Shown: piece after piece, positions 9,090 through 18,055 of the stretch | Layout: each line of letters starts with the position of its first letter | Numbering within the stretch: the stretch's first letter is position 1 | Source of the DNA: Burkholderia sp. USMB20 | GTDB lineage: Bacteria > Pseudomonadota > Gammaproteobacteria > Burkholderiales > Burkholderiaceae | Direction: 5' to 3' | NCBI RefSeq assembly: GCF_000949135.2 | Contig: NZ_JTAN02000003.1 | Coordinates: 248,001 to 312,000 of the forward strand | DNA length: 64,000 nt | Program-made: the position numbers and the translations under genes | Notes under the pieces: generated by a model | Told to the model about the DNA's origin: nothing | What the model saw: the letters and a program-made list of their open reading frames with translations, nothing else | The model's database searches: none

Positions 9090-10255
9090 CGTCTCAATCT
9101 TCCCGGCCGATCAAATCGTTGCAAATCGGCATGCACTGGTTCCCCGAACGCGCAGGCGGCCTCGACCGGATGTACTACTCGCTCGTCGGCGCGCTGCCGG
9201 GCGCGGGCGTCGCGGTGCGCGGGCTCGTCGCCGGCTCGCCGAAGGTCGCCGACGACACGGGCGGTGCGATCCAGGGCTTCGGACCTGCGTCGCAGCCGCT
9301 CGCGCGCCGCATGCTCGCCGCGCGCCGCGCGCTGCGCGACGAGATCCGCAGCGAGCGGCCGGACGTGATTTCGTCGCACTTCGCGCTGTACACGTTCCCG
9401 GGGCTCGACGTCACGCGCGGGATTCCGCAGGTGTCGCACTTCCAGGGGCCGTGGGCCGACGAAAGCCAGGTCGAGGGCGCCGCATCGCTCGGGCAGCGCG
9501 CGAAGCGCTATCTCGAACAGGCCGTCTATACGCGCTCGTCGCGCCTGATCGTGCTGTCGCAGGCATTCGGCCAGATCCTGACGAACCGCTACGGGATCGA
9601 TCCGTCGCGCGTGCGCGTGATTCCCGGCTGCGTCGATACCGCGCAGTTCGACACGCCGCTCACGCCCGCCGAGGCGCGGCACAAGCTGCAACTGCCGCAG
9701 GACCGGCCGATCGTGCTGGCCGTGCGCCGGCTCGTGCGGCGCATGGGGCTGGAAGACCTGATCGACGCGATCGGCCTCGTCAAGCAACGTCACCCGGACG
9801 TGCTGCTGCTGATCGCCGGCAAGGGCAAGATCGGCGAGGAACTGCAGCAGCGCATCGACGAAGCCGGGCTGCAGGACAACGTGAAGCTGCTCGGTTTCGT
9901 GCCCGACAACCATCTCGCGGCGCTGTACCGCGCGGCGACGGTCAGCGTCGTGCCGACCGTCGCGCTCGAAGGCTTCGGGCTGATCACCGTCGAATCGCTC
10001 GCGTCCGGCACGCCGGTGCTGGTCACGCCGGTCGGCGGGCTGCCGGAGGCGGTCGCCGGGCTGTCCAACGACCTCGTGCTGCCGTCGACGGGCGCGGACG
10101 CGATCGCGGAAGGGCTCGGCGGCGCGCTGTCGGGCGCGATCGCGTTGCCGGACGAAGCGGCGTGCAAGCGCTACGCGCGCGACCATTTCGACAACGCGGT
10201 GATCGCGCGACGCGTCGCCGGCGTGTACGAAGAGGCGATCCAGGCGGCGGGGTAA
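9086..10255 (+). CDS. bceK: GT4 glycosyltransferase BceK (GTG start)
   Basis: This 389-aa protein is read from a GTG at 9086 that overlaps the bceJ TGA (GTGA), with CAGGAG 5 nt upstream. The N-terminal Rossmann-like domain has the glycine-rich acceptor loop (PERAGGLDRMYY). The C-terminal domain has a complete EX7E motif (EGFGLITVE) and the GTPVLVTPVGG loop. It is the last gene of the operon, as in known bce-I clusters, and is followed by a strong terminator. Confidence 0.88.
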   Translation: MTSQSSRPIKSLQIGMHWFPERAGGLDRMYYSLVGALPGAGVAVRGLVAGSPKVADDTGGAIQGFGPASQPLARRMLAARRALRDEIRSERPDVISSHFALYTFPGLDVTRGIPQVSHFQGPWADESQVEGAASLGQRAKRYLEQAVYTRSSRLIVLSQAFGQILTNRYGIDPSRVRVIPGCVDTAQFDTPLTPAEARHKLQLPQDRPIVLAVRRLVRRMGLEDLIDAIGLVKQRHPDVLLLIAGKGKIGEELQQRIDEAGLQDNVKLLGFVPDNHLAALYRAATVSVVPTVALEGFGLITVESLASGTPVLVTPVGGLPEAVAGLSNDLVLPSTGADAIAEGLGGALSGAIALPDEAACKRYARDHFDNAVIARRVAGVYEEAIQAAG

Positions 10256-10310
10256 GCGAACGCGACGCGTCGTCGCGACGGTCGAGCCGGCATGCACGTC
10301 CGGTTCGCAG

Positions 10311-10342
10311 GCCGGCCGCCCGATCCGGGCGAGCCGGCTTTT
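10311..10342 (+). terminator. Rho-independent terminator after bceK
   Basis: GCCGGC-CGCCCG (10311-10322), loop ATC, CGGGCG (10326-10331), a bulged A, GCCGGC (10333-10338), then TTTT form a 12-bp GC stem with a short T run 55 bp after the bceK stop. It separates the bce operon from the converging MFS gene. Confidence 0.8.
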
Positions 10343-10396
10343 GTCGTTCGAAGCCGGGCATGCGGCGGCTCGCGCTCCGGGCTCGACACGCGTCGT

Positions 10397-11632
10397 TCAG
10401 GCACGCCCGAGCGTCACGGCCCATACGCCGAACGCGGCCACGCTGACCGCCGCGCCGAGCCCGCAGACACCGATCCATCCCGCGTGCGCATACGTCATCG
10501 TCGACGCGATCGCGCCGAGTCCGCTACCGATCGAATAGAACAGCATGTAGCAGCCGACGAGGCGCGCATGCGCATCGGGCCGCGCGCCGAGGATCATGCT
10601 CTGGTTCACGACATGGACGGCCTGCCCGCCGACGTCGAGCAGCACGATGCCGACGACCAGCAGTGCGATCGACGTACCGGTGAACGCGAGCGGCAGCCAC
10701 GAGCATGCGAGCAGTGCGAGCGCGGCGCCGGTCGTCGCTTCGCCGAGCCCGCGATCCGCGAGCCGGCCCGCGCGCGCGGCGGCCGCCGCACCCAGTGCGC
10801 CGACGAGCCCGAATGCGCCGATCTGCGTATGCGACATCGCGTGCGGCGGCGCGCTCAGCGGCAGCACGAGCGCGCTCCAGAAGATGCTGAACGCCGCGAA
10901 CATCAGCAGCGCGATCGCCCCGCGCACACGCAGCACGCGCTCGTTGCGCAGCAGCGTGACCATCGAACCGAGCAGCGCTGCGTAGCCGATGCGCTCGCGC
11001 GGCGCGTCCGCATCGGGCAACAGCCGCGCCAGCGCGATCAGCATCGCGATCGCAAGTGCGCCCGACACCAGGTAGACCGCACGCCAGCCGGCGATATCCG
11101 TGACGACACCCGCCAGCGAACGTGCGGCCAGCAGGCCGATCACGACACCGCCCTGTGCCGCGCCGACCACGCGGCCGCGCTCGCCGGCCCCCGCAAGCGC
11201 GGCCGAGCAGGCGATCAGCCCTTGCGTCATCGCGGTGCCGAGCAGCCCGACCGCGACCATGCCCGCCAGCAACGCGACGCGCGTCGACGCGGCAGCCACG
11301 CCGATGCAGGCCGCCGTCAGCAGCAGAAGCTGGACGGCGAGCAGGCGTTTGCGGTTCAGCAGGTCGCCGAGCGGCACGACGAACAGCAACGCGAGCGCGC
11401 AGCCGAGCTGCGTCGCCGTGATGACGCCGCCGACTGCCGCCTGCGATACGCCGAAATCGCGGGCGATCGAATCGAGCAGCGGCTGCGCGTAGTACACATT
11501 CGCTACGCTCGCGGCGCAGCAGACGGCCAGCAGCGCGACGAGCGTCGTGGATACGCGCGCGCGATCGGCCGGGCGCGCGGCACGCGATGTCGCGCTGGAC
11601 GCGACGGTTCCCGAACGACAAGACGATTCCAT
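10397..11632 (-). CDS. MFS transporter, drug-efflux type
   Basis: This 411-aa protein has the 12-helix major facilitator pattern. The N-terminal segment NVYYAQPLLDSIA and the loop GDLLNRKRLL (a variant of motif A between TM2 and TM3) are typical of DHA1-like proton-driven exporters. The substrate is unknown. It is divergent from the HxlR regulator at 11791 across a 158-bp intergenic region with an inverted repeat. This arrangement usually means the regulator controls the exporter. Confidence 0.85.
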   Translation of the reverse strand: MESSCRSGTVASSATSRAARPADRARVSTTLVALLAVCCAASVANVYYAQPLLDSIARDFGVSQAAVGGVITATQLGCALALLFVVPLGDLLNRKRLLAVQLLLLTAACIGVAAASTRVALLAGMVAVGLLGTAMTQGLIACSAALAGAGERGRVVGAAQGGVVIGLLAARSLAGVVTDIAGWRAVYLVSGALAIAMLIALARLLPDADAPRERIGYAALLGSMVTLLRNERVLRVRGAIALLMFAAFSIFWSALVLPLSAPPHAMSHTQIGAFGLVGALGAAAAARAGRLADRGLGEATTGAALALLACSWLPLAFTGTSIALLVVGIVLLDVGGQAVHVVNQSMILGARPDAHARLVGCYMLFYSIGSGLGAIASTMTYAHAGWIGVCGLGAAVSVAAFGVWAVTLGRA

Positions 11633-11652
11633 GGGCTGCCTCGCACTCGCTT

Positions 11653-11710
11653 AAGTAGTTGCAATTTGAAACCAGTGTAAGTGTAGGAAAAGTAGTTTTA
11701 AAATGCAACT
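11653..11710. promoter_or_regulatory. Candidate HxlR operator in the MFS/hxlR divergent region
   Basis: AGTTGCA (11657-11663) and TGCAACT (11704-11710) are exact inverted repeats, extending with one mismatch into flanking TTT/AAA. AAGTAGTT also occurs twice (11653-11660 and 11690-11697). The segment is AT-rich against its surroundings and holds the only plausible promoters for both divergent genes. Binding by the neighbouring HxlR protein is inferred. Confidence 0.5.
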
Positions 11711-11790
11711 TGTGGGGCGGCGGGCAACGGGTCCGCGCACCGACGTGCCGAGCGCGTGCGAAGGCAACCGGCGCGACAGCGGAGAACAAC

Positions 11791-12249
11791 ATGGCCAGGC
11801 AGAAAAGTCTTGCGGATTCGCCGTGCCCGGTGGCACGGGCGACCGATATCGTCGGTGATCGCTGGGCGTTGCTGATCGTGCGCGACGCGTTCGACGGCGT
11901 ACGCCGGTTCGGCGATTTCCGCGCGAGCCTCGGCGTCGCGAGCAACATCCTGTCGGACCGGCTCAGGATGCTGGTGGACGCGGGCGTATTCGACGTCGTG
12001 CCCGCGTCGGACGGCAGCGCGTATCAGGAGTACGCGTTGACGAAGAAGGGCGAGGGGCTGTTTCCGGTGATCGTGATGCTGCGGCAGTGGGGCGAGGCGA
12101 ACCTGTTCGCGCGTGGCGAGCCGCATTCGGTCCTGGTCGAGCGCAAGACGGGCCGCGCGATCCGCAAGCTCGCACTGCGGCACGACGATGGTCGGCCGCT
12201 GAAGGCGGCGGAAACGGTCGTGCGGAAGGTGGGCGACGAGCGGGGGTGA
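11791..12249 (+). CDS. HxlR-family winged-helix transcriptional regulator
   Basis: This 152-aa protein has the HxlR pattern: CPVARATDIVGDRWALLIVRDAF, then RRFGDFRASLGVASNILSDR and the wing YALTKKGEGLFPVI. It has one Cys near the N-terminus (CPVA, residue 12), the position used as a redox sensor in some family members. The start at 11791 follows GGAGAACAAC. It is divergent from the MFS exporter, which it probably represses. Confidence 0.88.
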   Translation: MARQKSLADSPCPVARATDIVGDRWALLIVRDAFDGVRRFGDFRASLGVASNILSDRLRMLVDAGVFDVVPASDGSAYQEYALTKKGEGLFPVIVMLRQWGEANLFARGEPHSVLVERKTGRAIRKLALRHDDGRPLKAAETVVRKVGDERG

Positions 12250-12543
12250 TACGGCGTGATGATCCCGGACGTGATGACCCCAGACGCCGTGCCGAGGACG
12301 CCGTGCGACGCAAGGACCGTGTCTTTACCGTTGCGCGGCGTCGCCGCATCGGTCGCGCGCCCGGTGGCGGCCGAGAGTCCCGTTCAAGCGGCTGCAGCCC
12401 CCGCCCGATGCGCACCGCTTTCATGCGCGCCACGATGTCGCGCGCGATGACAACGCCTGTCTAAGACCATCCGGCCATGACGCATGGGCGCGATCGGCGC
12501 AATCGCGTTCGCTATTGCAGGAAAACGGGTGGCGTCTGGCCGC

Positions 12544-13309
12544 TCAGTGCCGTTCGCCGCGCCAGGCGCCCGGCGCGACGCCGAAGCGTTTCGTGAACGC
12601 GTGCGTGAAGTGCTCTGGTCGCGAGCCGACCATGCCGGCGATGTCGACGAGCGGATGGCGGCCGTCGGCGAGCAGCACGGACGCCGGCGTCGAGCCGCAG
12701 CCGCTGCAGGTAGCGATGCGGGGTTTCGCCGAACGCGTCGACGAACAGTTGGTGAAACCGGCGATCCCGTAGCCGCAGTGCGCGGCGAGATCGGCGATGC
12801 GCAGCGGGCTCCGCGAGCCGCGCGCGCAGCCAGCGGTCGATGCGCGCGAAATCGAGGCCCGCCGCGGGCGCGGCGAGGCTGGCGTCGCCGAGCAGCGCGT
12901 CGCACAGACGCGCGGCGGCCTGCCACTGGAAGCGATGCGCGTGCCGCGTGTCGCCGGCCGGGCCGTCGAGCTGCGCGGCCGCTGTCGCGACCTGCGCGAC
13001 GAGCGACTTCAGCGCCGGGTCGATCGACACGGCACGCGCGCTGTCGAACAGGCGCTGCGGCACCGCGAGCGACGCGGCGGGCAGGTCGAGCACGAGCTGC
13101 CGATTGTCGCCGAGGCCCGCGTAATCGTGGCGCGAGCCGGCCGGAATCAGCCAGGCCGCGTGCCGGTCGATGCGCTGGCCGACGCCGTCCACCGCCATCA
13201 CCATCGCGCCGTCGACGCCGAGCACGACCTGGTGAAAGTCGTGCACGTCGGACGCTTCGCACGTGTCGTAACGGCGCAGCGCGATGGCGGGAGACGGGAT
13301 GCGTTCCAT
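12544..13309 (-). pseudogene. AraC-family transcriptional regulator, reading frame broken at several points
   Basis: The N-terminal cupin-like half (MERIPSPAIALRRYDTCEAS onward) is intact, but the C-terminal HTH domain is split between frames. After RLAEP the expected LRIADLAAHCG lies one frame over. RRFHQLFVDAFGE returns to the first frame. After RLDAG the frame changes again, so the expected ASVLLADGRHPLVDIAG and GSRPEHFTHAFTKRFGVAP are read elsewhere and end at TGA 12544-12546. At least three indels fall within about 180 bp of GC-rich sequence. Repaired, it would be a normal AraC/XylS protein of about 255 aa. It is either a pseudogene or a sequencing artefact. Confidence 0.75.
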
Positions 13310-13332
13310 CGGAAGGACGTCGGCCGGCGTCG

Positions 13333-13674
13333 TCAGACGGCGAGCAGTTCGACTTCGAACACGAGCGTCGCGTTCGGCGGGATCACGCCGCCTGCACCGC
13401 GCGGGCCGTAGCCGAGTTGCGGCGGGATCGTCAGGCGACGCACGCCGCCGACCTTCATGCCCTGCACGCCTTCGTCCCAGCCCTTGATGACCATGCCGCC
13501 GCCGAGCACGAACGCGAACGGGTCGTTGCGGTCCTTGCTCGAGTCGAATTTCTGACCGTCGGTCAGCCAGCCCGTGTAGTGGACGCTGACGGTCTGGCCG
13601 GCTTGCGCTTCCGCGCCGGTGCCTTCGGTCAGCTCTTCGATTTTGAGGCCCGATGCGGTCGTGGTGACAGACAT
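13333..13674 (-). CDS. FKBP-type peptidyl-prolyl cis-trans isomerase
   Basis: This 113-aa single-domain FKBP has the usual core: [34 protein letters not shown], and [23 protein letters not shown]. The active-site aromatic residues (Y, F, W, Y, F) are in place. It has no signal peptide, so it is cytoplasmic. The start at 13674 has AGGAGAAG upstream. The stop is 23 bp before the AraC start, on the same strand. A general folding role is likely. Confidence 0.93.
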   Translation of the reverse strand: MSVTTTASGLKIEELTEGTGAEAQAGQTVSVHYTGWLTDGQKFDSSKDRNDPFAFVLGGGMVIKGWDEGVQGMKVGGVRRLTIPPQLGYGPRGAGGVIPPNATLVFEVELLAV

Positions 13675-14264
13675 GACTTCTCCTGAAAGGGGTTGGGTAA
13701 AACCGCTATTGTAGGCGAGCGCGCAGGGGGCCGCCGCAGGCGGCGAGGGCACGGCCGCGTGCCTGTCGCGCGCCGGTCGCGGCGGCGCTCGCGCATCTCG
13801 CGCTACACACGAATGGAACGCATGTTTGAATTGTTCCCGGACCGGCTCGAAGGAGTTGCACCGCGCGAACGCCGCACGCGTATGAATCGGCGCTATCCGG
13901 CCGCTCGGCGTCGCATCGAACGCCGCCGCGCCACTCCGCAAAACGCCCGTCGCGCGGGACTTGCGTGCCGATTGCGATTCGCGCGTGCGTCGCCCGCCTG
14001 CCGGTTATGCGCGGTTGCGCGCGTTCGAATCGCGACCCGCCCGAACGCCGCCCGAACGTCGTTTTTGTCACGTTGCCGACTGTGCCCTGTTTGGAAGCGC
14101 GCATCTACCGCGCGGCTTGCGCGCGGCGTCGGCCGGCGCCTATCTTTACAGCTATCGATGTCAAGATTTGGGCGTTGCGCGATGCGCAGCCCGGGCCGCG
14201 CCGGTACGGTGGCAATGGCCGCAACGGCCGGCCGGGCCGCCCGGAAACAAGGAGAACGACGAAC
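13675..14264. other. 590-bp intergenic region, no gene recognised
   Basis: This lies between the divergent FKBP gene and the metal-dependent hydrolase. Open frames here are short and lack ribosome sites or recognisable domains. It should hold both promoters, but I see no convincing -35/-10 pair. Confidence 0.5.
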
Positions 14265-15182
14265 ATGAAGTCAGCCGCTTCCGCCACCGCGGCCGAGGTG
14301 ATGCCGGTGCGCCGCGACCTGCGCTTCGACCTGCCGGTCGAACGCGCGAAGGACTGGCACGGGCTCGGCCCGCACGTGACGCACTTCTTCAACGCGCTGT
14401 CGCTGCTGTTTCCCGCCGGCGAACGATTCTTCATGGATTCCGTGCGCCACTATCGCGACCGGATCGACGATCCGGTGCTGAAGCGGCAGGTGCTCGGCTT
14501 CATCGGGCAGGAGGCGATGCATACGCGCGAGCACGTCGAATACAACGAATTGATGCAGGAGAACCGCCTGCCCGCGCGCAAGCTCGACAAGCGCATCTGG
14601 ACCGTGCTCGGTTACATGAAGCGCAAGCTGCCGCATTCGGTGCAGCTCGCGCATACGGTCGCCGCCGAGCACTACACGGCCATGCTCGCCGACTGGCTGC
14701 TGCGCGATCCGACGCGCCTCGAAGGCTCGGTCGACGGCTACCGTCAGATGTGGGTGTGGCACGCGCTCGAGGAAACCGAGCACAAGGCCGTGTCGTTCGA
14801 CGTCTGGAACATCGCGATGAAGCCGGGCCTGCGCCGTTATCTGATCCGCATCGGCGTCTATCTGCTGACGACGCTGACGTTCTGGCCGACGGTGTTCCTG
14901 CTGCACGCGACGCTGTTGTCGCGCGATCGCGACATCGAGCATCGCGTGCGCGGCATGCTGCGCATGCTCGCGTTCCTGTACGGGCCGCGTCGTGGGCTGT
15001 TTCCGCGGATCGCGGGCGAGTGGCTGAGCTTTTTCCGGCCCGGCTTCCACCCGTGGGACCGCGACAACCGCCATCACCTCGCGCGGGTCGACGCGCTCGT
15101 CGCCGCGTACGGCGAACACGACGGCGCGTCGGCCGGCCGTGGTCGCGCCAACGCGCTCGCGCCGCTCGCATCGGGACGCTGA
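14265..15182 (+). CDS. Predicted metal-dependent hydrolase (COG3687/PF10118 type)
   Basis: This 305-aa protein matches the bacterial family of predicted metal-dependent hydrolases. Two helical segments carry likely metal ligands: GQEAMHTREHVEYNE and WHALEETEHKAVSFDV. This is a paired E..H/E..H arrangement like ferritin-like diiron centres. A hydrophobic stretch (YLLTTLTFWPTVFLLHATLL, about residues 205-225) suggests membrane association. The ATG at 14265 follows an AAGGAG site. The substrate is unknown. Confidence 0.8.
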   Translation: MKSAASATAAEVMPVRRDLRFDLPVERAKDWHGLGPHVTHFFNALSLLFPAGERFFMDSVRHYRDRIDDPVLKRQVLGFIGQEAMHTREHVEYNELMQENRLPARKLDKRIWTVLGYMKRKLPHSVQLAHTVAAEHYTAMLADWLLRDPTRLEGSVDGYRQMWVWHALEETEHKAVSFDVWNIAMKPGLRRYLIRIGVYLLTTLTFWPTVFLLHATLLSRDRDIEHRVRGMLRMLAFLYGPRRGLFPRIAGEWLSFFRPGFHPWDRDNRHHLARVDALVAAYGEHDGASAGRGRANALAPLASGR

Positions 15183-15614
15183 CCCGCTCGCCGCGCTGCG
15201 CGTGTTGCATTCCTGCATCATCCCCGTTTTATCCGACGATTGACCGGCATCAAGCGGAAACGGTTGCGGGTGCCGGGCCGGTGCGGCCGACCGGGCGTGC
15301 CGGCCCGTGACGCCGGTCCGATCCCGTGTGCCCGGCCTCGCGTGCCGTCCCCGCGCGCCAGCACTGGCGCGGCGTCGGGTGTTCGCGATTGGTCCGGCCT
15401 CGCTTCGCGCCCGCCGCGCCACCGGGATAACACCCATCTAGCCGCGCGTCAGCGGCGTCGATATACCGTTCATGAAAGGGTTCGCCCGGCACGCGATTAT
15501 TCCCCGGGGGGATTTTATTCGGACGAAAATGCGGCCAATATGTCGGTTCGATCGACGTCCGTCGGACGCGGCGGCGAGCCAGCGCACGATACCAACGCCA
15601 AGCGGGGAACAACG
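15183..15614. other. 432-bp leader region of the sigma-54 activator gene
   Basis: No gene is recognised. The right half is unusually AT-rich near 15495-15545, including a CCCCGGGG run and GATTTTATTCGG, and probably holds the promoter of the downstream activator. An in-frame upstream ATG at 15540 exists but has no ribosome site, so the leader is treated as non-coding. Confidence 0.45.
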
Positions 15615-17087
15615 ATGGTTGCAAGGTCACCCGACGCAAGCGGGACGGCGGCGTCCGAGACGCCGCTCGTATCCGTCACCGCTCCCGAGGCCGGACGCAA
15701 GCTGTTCGTGATCATGCGTTCGCCGGACGAGCCGTTGCTGGCGCAACTGCGCGGGCTCGGCTGGGATATCTCGGTCGCGAAGACGGCCGGCGCCGCGCAG
15801 AACATGACGTCGGGCGTGAACGTCGCCGCCGGGCTCATCGATTTCTCGGGCTTCACGTCGCGCGACTATCCCGCGCTGAAGGCCTGCCTGAGCCAGCCGG
15901 CGATCGGCTGGATTTCCATCGCGCAGGCCGGCATCACGATCGGCGCTGCCGTGCGCGAACTGATCCGCAGCTATTGTTTCGATTACGTGACGCTGCCGCT
16001 GCCGTACGAATGGATTTCGCACGTGCTCGGCCACGCGCGCGGGATGGCCGCGCTCGATCGCGTCGACGGCGCCGCATACGCGGCATCGATCGGCGAGCAC
16101 GGGATGATCGGCAACTGCGAAGCGATGCAGCAGCTGTTCAGCACGATCCGCAAGGTCGCGAAAACCGACGCGAGCGTGTTCATCTCCGGGGAGTCGGGCA
16201 CCGGCAAGGAGCTGACGGCGCTCGCGATCCACGAGCGCTCGGCACGCGGCAAGGGGCCGTTCGTCGCGATCAACTGCGGCGCGATCCCGCATCACCTGCT
16301 GCAGTCGGAACTGTTCGGCTACGAGCGCGGCGCGTTCACCGGCGCGAACCAGCGGCGCGCGGGCCGGATCGAATCGGCGAACGGCGGCACGCTGTTTCTC
16401 GACGAAATCGGCGACATGCCGGTCGAAAGCCAGGCGAGCCTGCTGCGTTTCCTGCAGGAAGGGAAGATCGAGCGGCTCGGCGGCCAGGAATCGATTCCGG
16501 TCGACGTGCGGATCATCTCGGCGACGCACGTGGACCTCGACGGCGCGGTCGAAGCCGGCCGCTTCCGCGCGGACCTCTATCACCGGCTCTGCGTGCTGCG
16601 CATTCACGAGCCGCCGCTGCGCGCGCGGGGCAAGGACATCGACATCCTCGCGCATTACGTGCTGCAGAAATTCAAGGGCGACAGCGGCCGCAAGATCAGC
16701 GGCTTCACGTCGGCCGCGCTCGACGCGATGCGCCGCTACGAGTGGCCCGGCAACGTGCGCGAGCTGATCAACCGGGTGCGCCGCGCGATCGTGATGGCCG
16801 AGAGCCGGCTGCTGACACCGCACGATCTCGGGCTCGAGGTTCCGGGTGAAACGGAGCCCGTGACCCTCGAGCAGGCGCGTTCGCTCGCCGAGCGCGTCGC
16901 GATCGAGAACGCGCTGCTGCGCAACGATCACCGGATCAACAAGGCCGCCGCCGAACTCGGCATCTCGCGCGTGACGCTGTACCGGATGATGATCGAGCAC
17001 GGACTCAACGACCACGACAACTCGGGCGACAACGGCGGGAAGGACGGCTCGCCGCCCGACGACGCCGACCACCAGCGGGTCGGCTGA
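15615..17087 (+). CDS. Sigma-54-dependent activator, VpsR/BerB-like
   Basis: This 490-aa enhancer-binding protein has a receiver-like N-terminal domain (1-145), an AAA+ domain and a Fis-type HTH. AAA+ motifs are Walker A GESGTGKE (about 192-199), the sigma-54 contact loop GAFTGA (about 239-244), Walker B GGTLFLDEIGD and the R-finger region FRADLYHRL. The HTH is NKAAAELGISRVTLYRMM near the C-terminus. The receiver-like domain keeps an Asp (GLIDFSGF) but is not a standard phosphoacceptor, as in VpsR-type c-di-GMP-responsive regulators. B. cenocepacia BerB is a sigma-54 activator of exopolysaccharide; equivalence is possible but unproven. The ATG at 15615 follows GGGGAAC. Confidence 0.82.
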   Translation: MVARSPDASGTAASETPLVSVTAPEAGRKLFVIMRSPDEPLLAQLRGLGWDISVAKTAGAAQNMTSGVNVAAGLIDFSGFTSRDYPALKACLSQPAIGWISIAQAGITIGAAVRELIRSYCFDYVTLPLPYEWISHVLGHARGMAALDRVDGAAYAASIGEHGMIGNCEAMQQLFSTIRKVAKTDASVFISGESGTGKELTALAIHERSARGKGPFVAINCGAIPHHLLQSELFGYERGAFTGANQRRAGRIESANGGTLFLDEIGDMPVESQASLLRFLQEGKIERLGGQESIPVDVRIISATHVDLDGAVEAGRFRADLYHRLCVLRIHEPPLRARGKDIDILAHYVLQKFKGDSGRKISGFTSAALDAMRRYEWPGNVRELINRVRRAIVMAESRLLTPHDLGLEVPGETEPVTLEQARSLAERVAIENALLRNDHRINKAAAELGISRVTLYRMMIEHGLNDHDNSGDNGGKDGSPPDDADHQRVG

Positions 17088-17390
17088 AGGCGGCCCGGGA
17101 GCGTCCGCGGCCGGTCCGTGCGCGGGCGTCCGGCGGCATGTAAAGGGCGTGAAACGTTTCCTGCCGGCGGCTGTGCAAAAAGCCCCGGCAAACGCGGTCG
17201 GCGACGCGCGGCCCGCGCCGGGAAAATTTTCCGGCTCGTCCGCGCGCCTTGTCCGGCAAGGCGTTGCCGCCACGCGACCGGGGCCGCTCGCGCCCGGCAT
17301 GTTTCAGTTTCGCAACGTCCGGCATGTCCCGCCCGACCGGGCCGCGCACTGGTCCGATGAAAGGCTTGTGCCGCCGGCCCCGAACGAAGC
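17088..17390. other. Non-coding region between the activator gene and the -24/-12 promoter
   Basis: No gene is seen. GGAAAATTTTCC (17220-17231) is a perfect 12-bp palindrome, and TTGTCCGGCAAGG/CCGGCAT-like repeats follow. These lie about 160 bp upstream of the -24/-12 element, where enhancer sites for a sigma-54 activator would be expected. Confidence 0.4.
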
Positions 17391-17406
17391 TGGCGCGCTC
17401 CTTGCA
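17391..17406 (+). promoter_or_regulatory. Near-consensus sigma-54 (-24/-12) promoter
   Basis: TGGCGCGCTCCTTGCA matches the sigma-54 consensus TGGCACG-N4-TTGCA with a single mismatch (G for A) and exact spacing between GG and GC. It lies 304 bp downstream of the sigma-54 activator stop and points right, away from that gene. Transcription would start near 17417. The only downstream + strand reading frame before 18060 is the small one at 17618. Confidence 0.65.
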
Positions 17407-17617
17407 CAGGTTGGTGTGCGAGAGTCGACGACGCGACGTCCGGCCGGTTCGGCAGCGAACCATTCGAGAACCGGCTAGGACGCAGTCCGCGGGGATGACG
17501 GCCGGACGGGCAGCATGGCCCCGCTCCGGGCGGCATGGGCCGTCGTCGTCGGATCGTCGGAGCACCGGCGGTGTCCGGTTGCCGGCACAAGCAACGACTC
17601 GAATACGGGGTAGAAAA

Positions 17618-17866
17618 ATGAACGATCTCAACACGCCGCGGCCGGCAGGCCGCGATCGCAGTGATTCGACCCATCGCCGGTCGACCGCGCACCTTGCTGC
17701 CGGCCGGCACGCGTCGACAGGCCACCTCTCCGCGCCCGGTGCGAGGCGGATCCGGCTGATACCCGGTCATCCGCGCCGGGCCGGTGCTTTCCCGCTCGCC
17801 AATCCGGTCCGCATGGGGATGTGCACGCGGGCGCCGATACCCCGGCGCCCGGTCTTCGCTTATTGA
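17618..17866 (+). CDS. Small open reading frame of unknown function downstream of the sigma-54 promoter
   Basis: This is an 82-codon frame starting MNDLNTPRPAGRDRSDSTHR, rich in Arg, Pro and His, with no recognisable domain. The ATG has only a weak upstream purine stretch (GGGGTAGAAAA). Codon use is less biased than in neighbouring genes. It is listed because it is the only translatable product of the predicted transcript. The transcript could equally be a non-coding RNA, or the frame could be chance in GC-rich DNA. Confidence 0.25.
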   Translation: MNDLNTPRPAGRDRSDSTHRRSTAHLAAGRHASTGHLSAPGARRIRLIPGHPRRAGAFPLANPVRMGMCTRAPIPRRPVFAY

Positions 17867-18021
17867 CGACGTCGAGCGCCTGCGGTCGCCAGCGCAGGCG
17901 ATCCGTTTGCCATGCGAATGACGTGCGGCATCCGGTTGCGCGATACGGACGATGAAACCGGTGCGACGGCGGACGTCAGGGAGGCGTCGCCGTCCGGCGA
18001 GCAGGGGAGGGGCGGTCGGGC

Positions 18022-18055
18022 CGCGCGCGACGGGCATCGCACCCGTGCGCGCGCG
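18022..18055 (-). terminator. GC-rich hairpin downstream of the amino-acid binding protein gene
   Basis: CGCGCG-ACGGG and CCCGT-GCGCGCG pair across a short loop with a one-base bulge, just past the stop at 18064 on the minus strand. There is no T tract, so it is at best a weak terminator or mRNA 3'-end stabiliser. Confidence 0.35.

Noticed and set aside
10292-11680. 462-codon plus-strand frame overlapping the MFS gene
   Set aside because: Antisense shadow of a clear 12-helix transporter.
14145-14165. Possible regulatory sequence near AGCTATCGATGTC
   Set aside because: No matching partner motif or promoter spacing could be made out.
15490-15510. GGCACGCGATTATTCC as a second sigma-54 promoter before the activator gene
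   Set aside because: The -12 GC is missing, so it does not meet the minimal consensus.
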